Assembly: GCA_028715025.1 (NCBI GenBank)
Contig: JAQTLG010000132.1
Coordinates: forward strand, 1-5,608
Origin: Dehalococcoidia bacterium
GTDB lineage: Bacteria; Chloroflexota; Dehalococcoidia; GIF9; UBA5629
Direction: 5' to 3'
DNA length: 5,608 bases
Part shown: in pieces, positions 1 through 5,564 of the stretch
Layout of the letters: every line of letters begins with the position of its first letter
How positions within the stretch are numbered: the first letter of the stretch is position 1
Notes under the pieces: model-generated
Database searches by the model: none
Seen by the model: only the letters and a program-made list of their open reading frames with translations
What the model was told of the DNA's origin: nothing
Made by a program: the position numbers and the translations under genes

Positions 1-141
1 CTTCTTGAGCAACCAGATGATGATTAGGATAATGCCGATGATGAGAGCAATGTTGATCAGCCAGCCGAGGCCGGGGATAGCGATGAAGCCCAAAAGCCAG
101 AGTACCAGCAGGATGATGCCGATGATTAATAGAACGTTCAT
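1..141 (-). CDS. small two-helix membrane protein, lmo0937/DUF5670-like (3' end outside window)
   Basis: Reading leftward from ATG at 141, the frame stays open for 47 codons to the window edge. The product is almost wholly hydrophobic: one helix at about residues 3-20 with an LLVLWLLGF core, a short Pro/Gly turn (IPGLG, 22-26), a second helix at about 27-45, then Lys-Lys at 46-47. The LVLWLLGF core, the Gly turn and the length match the short lmo0937/DUF5670 membrane proteins, usually about 45-55 residues, so the stop codon probably lies just outside the window. The family has no firmly known function; members are often linked to stress or cell-envelope conditions. The start is supported by GAGGTGG (144-150), two bases upstream of the ATG with its core about five bases away, and by a promoter further upstream. 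It is divergent from the permease gene. The gene call is firm; the family name rests on motif memory. Confidence 0.8.
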   Translation of the reverse strand, partial: MNVLLIIGIILLVLWLLGFIAIPGLGWLINIALIIGIILIIIWLLKK

Positions 142-174
142 AGCCACCTCACTTATCAGGTCCCGTATATTTTA

Positions 175-194
175 CCTGCGATAATTATAGCAGG
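175..194. promoter_or_regulatory. dyad overlapping the leftward -10, possible operator
   Basis: CCTGCGATAATTATAGCAGG is a 20-base dyad in which nine of ten symmetric pairs match; only the 180/189 pair fails. It covers the -10 of the leftward promoter, where a bound repressor would block transcription. The inner ATAATTAT is itself palindromic and partly explained by the TATAAT box, so only the outer CCTGC/GCAGG arms are independent evidence. The regulator is unknown. Confidence 0.35.
184..192 (-). promoter_or_regulatory. extended -10 promoter for the small membrane protein gene
   Basis: On the minus strand this reads TGCTATAAT, a consensus -10 (TATAAT) with the TGn extension. The predicted transcript start is near 177, giving a leader of about 36 bases that contains the GAGGTGG ribosome site. 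No good -35 is seen at 16-18 bases upstream, which is normal for extended -10 promoters. Confidence 0.6.
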
Positions 195-216
195 ATCACT
201 GAAAACAGGAGATGCA

Positions 217-231
217 CCGCTGTAACTGCGG
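217..231. promoter_or_regulatory. 15-base interrupted palindrome next to the -35 region of the permease promoter
   Basis: CCGCTGTAACTGCGG has symmetric arms CCGC/GCGG and inner GT/AC pairs around a central A. It ends where the -35 of the rightward promoter would begin (about 231-236). A second, overlapping dyad, CTGCG (226-230) with CGCAG (237-241), competes with it. Either could be a protein site or chance in a short GC-rich patch. Confidence 0.3.
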
Positions 232-250
232 CAGGTCGCAGAAATGAAAT

Positions 251-259
251 TGCTATAAT
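251..259 (+). promoter_or_regulatory. extended -10 promoter for the permease gene, predicting a leaderless transcript
   Basis: TGCTATAAT is a perfect -10 with the TGn extension. The expected start of transcription, six to eight bases past the box, is A266 or A267, and the ATG begins at 267. The message would therefore have no 5' leader or a single leader base. The -35 position (about 231-236, GCAGGT) is poor, as expected for an extended -10 promoter. Confidence 0.6.
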
Positions 260-266
260 AGTAATA

Positions 267-1502
267 ATGAGTTTCAGAGACTGTCTGCAGGTATCACTTC
301 AGGTGCTGCGCTCGAACAAAATGCGGTCCGCGCTTACAATTCTGGGGATCGTCATAGGTGTAAGCTCGGTCGTGTTCCTGATCTGCTTCGGACGAGGACA
401 CGAGGCTAATCTGATGGCCATTTTTAAAAGCCTGGGCGCTGAGACTATTTATATCACCAGCGCTTCCCAGATGGCCGACCAGATGTCCGGTATAACGCGT
501 AAGTTGACCATGGAGGATGCCCAGGCCCTGGAGAACTCCAGCCGGTTGCCATCGGTGGCACTGGTATCCCCGATGACGGAAAAGATGTCGACTGTCACCT
601 ATGCTAACGAGAAAGTCGGCACGGATGTAATGGGAGCTATGCCCAATATCCGCAGCATTATCGATTATCCCATCGAACGGGGTTCATATATAACCGATGA
701 GCATATTATGTCGGGTTCCAGCGTGGCTGTGCTGGGCGCAACGGCCAAAAATAATCTTTTTGAAGACGAGGATCCGCTGGGTAAAAACATACGTATAAAC
801 GGCCGGAATTTTGAGGTCGTTGGTGTGCTGGAGGCCAAGGGAGGATTTTTACCGGGTGCGGACGACTTCGTCATGATCCCGCTGACGACCATGCAGGCCA
901 AGCTGATGGGCGAGACCACTTCTGAGGGCCGGCCGGTGCAGACTATCGCTGTCAGGGCCATATCAGCTGACCACATAGACAGCGCCAAGGATGAGGCGGT
1001 ATCAGTGCTCAGACAGCGCCACCATATCCGTGAGGGTGAGGACAACGATTTCTATGTCATGGATATGCGCGATATCATCGACCGGATGAAACAGGCGCTG
1101 GAGATTTTTCAGCTTTTCCTGGCCAGCGTTGGCGCTATATCTCTGGTTGTGGGCGGAATAGGTATCATGAATATCATGCTGGTTTCGGTCACGGAACGGA
1201 CACGCGAGATCGGCATTAGAAAGGCTATTGGGGCGAGGAGGATGGATATAGTGAAGCAATTCCTGGTCGAGTCCGCCATTCTCAGCGTATCGGGCGGTAT
1301 TATCGGTATCCTGATCGCCTTTCTGTTCGTGCTGATGGTGACAGGGGTGAAACTGGGGGGCTATACGGTTCAAGCGCCTTTTTCATTAGATATAGTGCTG
1401 ATTGCCCTGGCCGTGTCCACTTTTATCGGCATAGTATCTGGACTATATCCGGCTGTCCATGCAGCAAGTATGGACCCGGTGGAATCGCTGCGCTACGAGT
1501 AG
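267..1502 (+). CDS. MacB/FtsX-type ABC transporter permease
   Basis: The 411-residue product is an inner-membrane permease of the MacB/YknZ/LolC class. Such proteins couple ATP hydrolysis by a separate cytoplasmic ATPase to movement of an extracytoplasmic domain, exporting or extracting peptides, lipids or drugs. The order is: cytoplasmic N-terminus with NKMRSALTILGIVIG at 17-31; helix 1 (about 21-42); a MacB periplasmic core-like domain (about 45-275); helix 2 (about 281-307); the conserved loop NIMLVSVTERTREIGIRKA (302-320); helix 3 (about 333-359); helix 4 (about 374-397); and the usual C-terminal DPVESLRYE. Length and layout are complete, with no frameshift. There is no fused ATPase domain and no ATPase gene next to it in this window, so its partner must be encoded elsewhere. 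The substrate cannot be read from sequence. The ATG at 267 gives the normal family N-terminus but has no Shine-Dalgarno. The next gene follows after nine bases. Confidence 0.93.
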   Translation: MSFRDCLQVSLQVLRSNKMRSALTILGIVIGVSSVVFLICFGRGHEANLMAIFKSLGAETIYITSASQMADQMSGITRKLTMEDAQALENSSRLPSVALVSPMTEKMSTVTYANEKVGTDVMGAMPNIRSIIDYPIERGSYITDEHIMSGSSVAVLGATAKNNLFEDEDPLGKNIRINGRNFEVVGVLEAKGGFLPGADDFVMIPLTTMQAKLMGETTSEGRPVQTIAVRAISADHIDSAKDEAVSVLRQRHHIREGEDNDFYVMDMRDIIDRMKQALEIFQLFLASVGAISLVVGGIGIMNIMLVSVTERTREIGIRKAIGARRMDIVKQFLVESAILSVSGGIIGILIAFLFVLMVTGVKLGGYTVQAPFSLDIVLIALAVSTFIGIVSGLYPAVHAASMDPVESLRYE

Positions 1503-1511
1503 GGGTTGACA

Positions 1512-2288
1512 ATGGCGAAGGTTGAGACAGAGAGGAGAGGGCAGATCCTTGTGGTGAGGATAAACCGGCCTGAAGCCCGTAATGCCGTGGACGCTGAAAC
1601 GGCTGGATTGCTGGAAGCGGCTGAGAGTGAGTTCAAGCACGATAAAGGTCTCAGGGTCATGGTGCTGACAGGGTCCGGGGACGTGTCATTCTGTGCGGGC
1701 GCCGACCTGAAAGCAGCGAGGGGTCTGATAGAGAGAAGGGGCGCCGAGAGAAGCGGCCCTATGGGATTCAGCCGCATCACCGATACAGGCAAGCCAACTA
1801 TAGCGGCCGTCAACGGGTATTGCCTGGCGGGAGGGCTGGAACTGGCCTGCTGGTGCGATTTCCGAATCGCGGCTGCCGGGGCAAAATTCGGCGTGGTCAA
1901 CCGTCGCTGGGGTGTACCCCTTATCGACGGCGGTACGCAGAGGCTGCCCCGCATTGTGGGGTTGGGCAATGCGCTCTACCTGATCGAGAGCGGCGCCATG
2001 ATAAACGCCGAGCATGCGCTGAGGATAGGATTGATTCAAGAGATAGTGCCCGACGGGATGGCCCTGGACAGGGCGGTTGAGCTGGCTGTAAGGATGGCGG
2101 AGTATCCGTGGACCAGCCTGATCAATGACCGCAAAGCGGCTTACGAGGGATTGGCCCTCGATTTGCCGAGGGGCATCAAGAGGGAAAAAGAGATACATGC
2201 CCGGTTTTTCCGGGACGTGGAGATGTTCGAAGGATTGGAGCGGTTCAAACAGGGCCGGAGGCCGGCGCCCCCAACGCCGCCGGTGTAG
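1512..2288 (+). CDS. enoyl-CoA hydratase/isomerase (crotonase) family protein with atypical active site
   Basis: The 258-residue crotonase-fold protein likely acts in the cytoplasm on an acyl-CoA thioester. Oxyanion-hole motifs are present: CAGADLKA at 61-68, and NGYCLAGGLELACWCD at 101-116, whose Glu110 matches the first catalytic Glu (rat Glu144). At the place of the second catalytic Glu (rat Glu164) the sequence reads FGVVNRRWGVPLIDGGTQRL (126-145), with Asn130 instead. The RRWGVPL(I/V)DGGT pattern marks a recognised crotonase subgroup of uncertain reaction, so classical hydratase activity should not be assumed; isomerase, hydrolase or lyase chemistry are alternatives. The C-terminus ends in a Pro-rich tail (PAPPTPPV). 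I chose ATG 1512 over an in-frame TTG at 1506 because AGGGG (1501-1505), overlapping the permease stop, is six bases upstream. The nine-base gap implies co-transcription with the permease, but no shared function is evident. Confidence 0.92.
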   Translation: MAKVETERRGQILVVRINRPEARNAVDAETAGLLEAAESEFKHDKGLRVMVLTGSGDVSFCAGADLKAARGLIERRGAERSGPMGFSRITDTGKPTIAAVNGYCLAGGLELACWCDFRIAAAGAKFGVVNRRWGVPLIDGGTQRLPRIVGLGNALYLIESGAMINAEHALRIGLIQEIVPDGMALDRAVELAVRMAEYPWTSLINDRKAAYEGLALDLPRGIKREKEIHARFFRDVEMFEGLERFKQGRRPAPPTPPV

Positions 2289-2309
2289 AGGGCGAAGGGA
2301 TATAATCCC
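2289..2309. terminator. small hairpin between convergent genes, weak terminator candidate
   Basis: GGGATATAATCCC (2297-2309) can fold as a five-pair stem with a three-base loop. An outer near-match, TGTAGAGG (2284-2291) with CCCCTACA (2307-2314), could form a longer alternative stem. Neither strand has an immediate T-tract, so intrinsic termination would be weak. The sequence separates the crotonase and aldolase stop codons, and read-through from either side would make antisense RNA. Confidence 0.3.
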
Positions 2310-2882
2310 CTACAGATGCTGGATTTTTAAGTTATTCACCAGGCAGAGTATGCGGCAACTGATCTCAAGCAGTTCGGTAATAACGTAGGCTTCCTCAAGG
2401 GTCATGCCCCTGGCGAAGCTGCCGTGGCGGTGAACCATGACCACCGCATGCGTTTTCAGCGCTTCAGCGATCTCCTCCGCCGCTCCGCCCGGCTGCGGCT
2501 CCAGGCCGAATCCTATTACCGGCACTTCGGGGATAAAGAGCTTTCCTCCCTCATCCTCGGTATGGATAATATGCTGGACGAAGGAGAGGGCTGTAGCATG
2601 AATCGGGTGGCTGTCCACGATGGCCTTGAACAATCCATTCCGGTAAATAGCCCGGTGCACCTGTAGCTCCGTCGAGGCGAGGCGGGTATTTTCGTCATCT
2701 TGTTCGAGGCCGGTTCTGATCAGGTCCGATTCGGACAGATTACCCAGGCGGCTGCCGCTGCGTGTTATGACGATGCTGTCCTGGTCCCTGACGCTCAGGT
2801 TGCCGCCGTGTACGGAAACCATGCCGCGGCTGTAGAGGTCCGATCCTACGGACTGAAAATGGGATAACAAATAGTCAGGCAC
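2310..2882 (-). CDS. small class II aldolase/adducin-family protein
   Basis: The 190-residue protein has the fold of zinc-dependent fuculose-phosphate aldolases, ribulose-5-phosphate 4-epimerases and methylthioribulose-phosphate dehydratases. Visible signatures are the phosphate-site motifs HGGNLSVR (25-32) and ITRSGS (39-44), Ser70-Thr-Glu72 with the family's catalytic acid, DSHPIHATALS (90-100), and VHRHG (150-154). Aligned by eye with E. coli FucA, the zinc ligands His94 and His155 correspond to His92 and His153, but the first ligand, His92, is Asp90 here. The His before HG, which is Asn in many relatives and His in FucA, is Arg152. It is somewhat shorter than FucA (about 215 residues), mainly at the C-terminus. 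The substrate is unknown; a sugar-phosphate or related aldol or dehydration reaction is likely. The start is GTG with AGGAGG (plus-strand 2890-2895) seven bases upstream. It lies 22 bases after rpsT and is probably the last gene of the rel operon. Confidence 0.88.
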   Translation of the reverse strand: MPDYLLSHFQSVGSDLYSRGMVSVHGGNLSVRDQDSIVITRSGSRLGNLSESDLIRTGLEQDDENTRLASTELQVHRAIYRNGLFKAIVDSHPIHATALSFVQHIIHTEDEGGKLFIPEVPVIGFGLEPQPGGAAEEIAEALKTHAVVMVHRHGSFARGMTLEEAYVITELLEISCRILCLVNNLKIQHL

Positions 2883-2889
2883 TGGCCGG

Positions 2890-2895
2890 CCTCCT
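2890..2895 (-). promoter_or_regulatory. Shine-Dalgarno fixing the GTG start of the aldolase-family gene
   Basis: The minus strand reads AGGAGG, seven bases before the GTG at 2882. The spacer plus its edges contain the eight-base palindrome GGCCGGCC (2884-2891), which overlaps the last two G residues of the ribosome site. No separate promoter is seen in the 22-base gap, so translation probably depends on the upstream message. Confidence 0.75.
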
Positions 2896-2904
2896 GCGGA
2901 AGTA

Positions 2905-3174
2905 TTATTTCTTTTGAGACGCGTTCAATTTCTTCATCAGGCGCGATTTCTTGCGGGCTGCGGTATTGGCATGTATAACCTTGCGTTTGGCCGCCCTGTC
3001 CAGGGAGCTGATGGCCTCGGTCACGGCCGCACCGGACTCGGCGCCTTTTTTAGTGGCTATTAATTTCTCCGCTCTGGTGACCTTGCTCTTGGTGCCGCTT
3101 CTGATGGCCTTATTGCGCTCTGCTTTCCTTTCAGCAGATCTGGCTGATTTTTCCGCTGTCTTAGTCTTGGGCAA
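2905..3174 (-). CDS. rpsT: 30S ribosomal protein S20, TTG start
   Basis: The 89-residue, strongly basic protein is S20, which binds 16S rRNA early in 30S assembly. The C-terminal signature VIHANTAARKKSRLMKKLNA (66-85) is diagnostic, and the Lys/Arg-rich N-terminal helix (about 5-45) and overall length fit the family. The only usable start is TTG at 3174: an in-frame TAG lies three codons upstream, the preceding Shine-Dalgarno is almost perfect, and there is no downstream in-frame initiator before most of the protein is lost. E. coli rpsT is also known to start with UUG, and S20 autoregulation there depends on that weak start; whether the same control exists here is inference. The gene follows rel by 21 bases with no visible promoter in the gap, so rel-rpsT transcription is probably shared. 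Confidence 0.96.
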   Translation of the reverse strand: MPKTKTAEKSARSAERKAERNKAIRSGTKSKVTRAEKLIATKKGAESGAAVTEAISSLDRAAKRKVIHANTAARKKSRLMKKLNASQKK

Positions 3175-3182
3175 TTGTGACT

Positions 3183-3191
3183 ACCTCCTTT
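3183..3191 (-). promoter_or_regulatory. near-perfect Shine-Dalgarno deciding the rpsT TTG start
   Basis: The minus strand reads AAAGGAGGT, nine consecutive bases complementary to the usual bacterial 16S rRNA 3' end, with an eight-base spacer to TTG at 3174. The strong site probably offsets the weak UUG codon. Confidence 0.85.
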
Positions 3192-3195
3192 GATA

Positions 3196-5361
3196 TCACG
3201 AACTTACGTTCATCCTGGCACTATGGGCCTTGGTGGCATTGATAACGCCACGCAGGCTCATAAGCCTGTTCAATATATGATTCAACTGGGCCATGCTCTT
3301 AATCTCTATAGTAGCAAACATGGTGAACACATCGTCATTGTACTGGGTGTTCACGCTGGTAATATTAATCTTTTCTTCGGCTACCGTCGTGGTAATGTCC
3401 CGCAGCAGCCCCACCCGGTCGAAAGCTTCCACCTGTATATCAACCGGGTACACGTCCTCCATCTGGCCCCAGCTCACATTGATCAACCGCTCCTGCTCCT
3501 CTTCGTTTACAACGTTTATGCAGTTTTTGCGGTGTACGGTGATGCCGTGGCTACGCGTAATATATCCGATAATATCATCACCGGGCACCGGATGGCAACA
3601 TTGAGCAAGGTGCGTAAGCAGGTCGCCCACGCCCAGTACCTGTATGCCCGAGCCCTTATGGTGCGCAGGTGCGGCTGTGGGTTTGGCCAGCGGGATCACC
3701 TCCGGCTCTCCCGCCAGTTTGATGGCGATCTGATGAGGTGTAATGCCGCCGTAACCCACGGCGGCCAGGAAGTCATCGGTAGTATCGAAATTGAGCTGCC
3801 CGGCAAGCTCTTCGAAGTTGGCCACATCGACACCCATCCGCTTGAGCTCTTTTTCCAGTATGGACCGGCCCCGTTCAATATTCTGCGTGCGCTCCTGTTT
3901 CTTATACCAGGCGCGGATCTTTTCCTTGGCATGGGCGGTCTTGACGAAACCCAGGTCCGGATTGATCCAATCCAGGCTCGGCGCTTTCTCGATCTTGCTG
4001 GCCACTATCTCGACTATATCGCTGTTCTTGAGCTCGTAGTTGAGGGGAACCAGCTTGCCGTTGACTTTTGCGCCGATGCAGCGGTGGCCGAGGTCCGTAT
4101 GGATTCGATAGGCGAAATCCAGGGGTGTGGCTCCGCGAGGGAAGGGCCTTATCTCGCCTTTTGGTGTATAGACGAAGACCTGGTCGACGAAAAAGTCCTC
4201 TTTCAGCGAGGTCAGGAATTCTTCACTATCCAGCGAGCTCTGCCAGTCGATGAGCTGGCGCAGCCAGGAGATCTTCTCCTCGAAATTCAGGTCCGGCTTG
4301 GCACCTTCTTTGTATCGCCAGTGAGCTGCAACACCGTATTCTGACATGCGATGCATCTCGTACGTTCGGATCTGTATCTCCAGCGGTGTGGAGGCGCCGT
4401 CGCCCACCATTACAGTGGTATGCAAGGACTGGTACCCGTTGTCTTTGGGATTGGCGATATAGTCGTTGAATTCTTCTGTGATCGGGTGCCAGGTATTGTG
4501 TATGATGCCCAGCACCTTGTAGCAGTCGGGGATGGTGTTGACCAGCACGCGCAGGGCGAAAAGGTCGTGGATATCACCAAAGCTCCTGCCGATGGCTGTA
4601 TACCTCTGTATCTTGTTGAAGATACTGAAGATGTGCTTGGGCCGGCCATATACCTCTCCCTGGATGCCTGCTATGACCATCTCGTCACGCAGTACCCGGG
4701 CGGCGTCATCGATAAAGCCTTCGCGCAACGACCGGCGCACCGCCACCATCCGCGCAATCTGGCGGTACTCCTCCGGCTGCAGGTATCGGAAAGACAGGTC
4801 TTCGAGCTGCCACTTGATCTCCCACATGCCCAGCCTGTGAGCCAGCGGGGCATATATCTCCAGCGTTTCCTGAGCGATGGCCTGTCTCCTTTCGGGCGGC
4901 AGTGCCTCCAGCGTATTCATATTATGCAGCCTGTCAGCCAGCTTGATGAAAACCACACGCAGGTCCTCAGCCATGGCGATAAGCATTTTGCGCAGGTTCT
5001 CCGCCTGCGTCTCCCGGCTGCTGACCGCTATATCGCGCCTCCATGCCAGCCTGCTCAGCTTGGTCACCCCGTCCACCAGCTTGCTGACATCGGGACCGAA
5101 CTTTTTTTCAAGCTGTGAGATCGAGATATTGCAGTCTTCGGGTACGTCATGCAGAAGTGCGGCAGCCAGCGTGGCGGCGTCGAGCTGCAGGTCGGCCAGA
5201 GTCATGGCCGTCTGTAGGGGATGTTCCAGGAAGGGTACGCCGGATTTACGCTTCTGGCCGTCATGAGCCTTGAGGGCATAATTGTAGGCAGCCTCCACGA
5301 TAGCCAGCTTGTCGGGAGGCAGGTATTCCCCGGCTTTGGTGAACAATGGGTTGGAATTCAT
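3196..5361 (-). CDS. rel: bifunctional (p)ppGpp synthetase/hydrolase (Rel/SpoT family)
   Basis: The 721-residue stringent-response enzyme makes (p)ppGpp from ATP and GDP/GTP and hydrolyses it. All usual domains are present. The HD hydrolase (about 20-180) keeps Arg38, His47, His71-Asp72, Glu75-Asp76 and, in IKLADRLHNM, Asp143. The synthetase (about 235-350) has GRPKHIFSIFNK (239-250), the metal-site Asp266 in HDLFALRVLV, NPKDNGYQSLHTT (304-316) and Glu328 in PLEIQIRT. A TGS domain spans about 389-453, a helical region about 455-560, a zinc-finger/CC segment has Cys588-Cys589-His590 and Cys614, and an ACT domain covers about 638-713. Intact HD residues argue for a bifunctional enzyme, unlike E. 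coli RelA, whose HD domain is inactive. ATG 5361 gives the expected family length; the frame is open to 5538, but that 59-residue extension has no family look, begins at TTG and lacks a ribosome site. It appears to lead an operon with rpsT and the aldolase-family gene. Confidence 0.96.
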   Translation of the reverse strand: MNSNPLFTKAGEYLPPDKLAIVEAAYNYALKAHDGQKRKSGVPFLEHPLQTAMTLADLQLDAATLAAALLHDVPEDCNISISQLEKKFGPDVSKLVDGVTKLSRLAWRRDIAVSSRETQAENLRKMLIAMAEDLRVVFIKLADRLHNMNTLEALPPERRQAIAQETLEIYAPLAHRLGMWEIKWQLEDLSFRYLQPEEYRQIARMVAVRRSLREGFIDDAARVLRDEMVIAGIQGEVYGRPKHIFSIFNKIQRYTAIGRSFGDIHDLFALRVLVNTIPDCYKVLGIIHNTWHPITEEFNDYIANPKDNGYQSLHTTVMVGDGASTPLEIQIRTYEMHRMSEYGVAAHWRYKEGAKPDLNFEEKISWLRQLIDWQSSLDSEEFLTSLKEDFFVDQVFVYTPKGEIRPFPRGATPLDFAYRIHTDLGHRCIGAKVNGKLVPLNYELKNSDIVEIVASKIEKAPSLDWINPDLGFVKTAHAKEKIRAWYKKQERTQNIERGRSILEKELKRMGVDVANFEELAGQLNFDTTDDFLAAVGYGGITPHQIAIKLAGEPEVIPLAKPTAAPAHHKGSGIQVLGVGDLLTHLAQCCHPVPGDDIIGYITRSHGITVHRKNCINVVNEEEQERLINVSWGQMEDVYPVDIQVEAFDRVGLLRDITTTVAEEKINITSVNTQYNDDVFTMFATIEIKSMAQLNHILNRLMSLRGVINATKAHSARMNVSS

Positions 5362-5380
5362 GAGTACACCGATCAACTGT

Positions 5381-5410
5381 ATAATAAAGCATGGCTGTAA
5401 TCTGTGGCAA
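5381..5410 (-). promoter_or_regulatory. likely rel promoter
   Basis: On the minus strand, TTGCCA (5410-5405) and TATTAT (5386-5381) are separated by 18 bases, a reasonable sigma-70-type pair. The predicted transcript start near G5374 leaves a leader of about 13 bases before ATG 5361. The only ribosome-site candidate is GGTG, five bases before the ATG, so initiation on rel looks much weaker than on rpsT or the aldolase-family gene. The promoter's position also supports ATG 5361, since the longer frame would start upstream of it. Confidence 0.5.
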
Positions 5411-5482
5411 ATGTTTTCCGTATTTAATGTGACTTCTGTCATTTGCATGCCGTATTCCGGCGTATTATCATATTTTGACTGA

Positions 5483-5536
5483 CGGTACCGGATATTCAGT
5501 AAGAATCTGATTGCTGGTGGGGCAAACCGTCGGTAC
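5483..5536. repeat. CGGTAC motif repeated in the rel-divergent region
   Basis: CGGTAC occurs at 5483-5488, inside the palindrome CGGTACCG (5483-5490), and again at 5531-5536, where it overlaps the -10 of the rightward promoter. GACGG (5481-5485) and CCGTC (5527-5531) also form an inverted pair. The motifs are short, and a regulatory role is only a possibility. Confidence 0.25.
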
Positions 5537-5539
5537 AAT
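5511..5539 (+). promoter_or_regulatory. promoter of the rightward partial gene
   Basis: TTGCTG (5511-5516) and TACAAT (5534-5539) are 17 bases apart. The predicted transcript start is near 5546, giving a leader of about 19 bases that just contains the ribosome site TGGAGGT. Confidence 0.5.
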
Positions 5540-5564
5540 GACCAAATATCTGGAGGTACTTAAG

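Noticed and set aside
665..1373. Minus-strand open frames opposite the permease
   Set aside because: They are shadow frames of a permease with complete domain structure, with Ser/Pro/His-rich composition typical of antisense reading.
1506..1511. TTG at 1506 as the start of the crotonase gene
   Set aside because: It directly abuts the AGGGG ribosome site, leaving no spacer. ATG at 1512 has a workable six-base spacer.
2424..2666. Plus-strand open frame opposite the aldolase-family gene
   Set aside because: It has no ribosome site or recognisable motif and is antisense to a gene with clear family motifs and a strong Shine-Dalgarno.
2884..2891. GGCCGGCC palindrome before the aldolase start as an operator or attenuator
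   Set aside because: Eight bases of GC-only palindrome are expected by chance in GC-rich DNA. It cannot fold with itself as a hairpin in one RNA strand, and no partner arm was seen.
3190..5118. Long plus-strand open frames (3190-4344 and 4351-5118) opposite rel
   Set aside because: They lie entirely antisense to a well-conserved rel gene, show no recognisable domains, and their composition follows from the rel codons on the other strand.
5449..5461. GCCG-TATTC-CGGC hairpin as a terminator or riboswitch element
   Set aside because: The four-pair stem is too short, has no T-tract, and no surrounding conserved riboswitch-like structure was seen.
5475..5505. TTGACT (5475-5480) as the -35 of another rightward promoter
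   Set aside because: No acceptable -10 lies 16-18 bases downstream; the nearest, TAAGAA, is 19 bases away and poor.
5362..5538. 59-residue N-terminal extension of Rel
   Set aside because: It starts at TTG without a ribosome site, has no family resemblance, and would begin upstream of the best rel promoter. ATG 5361 gives the usual Rel length and N-terminus.
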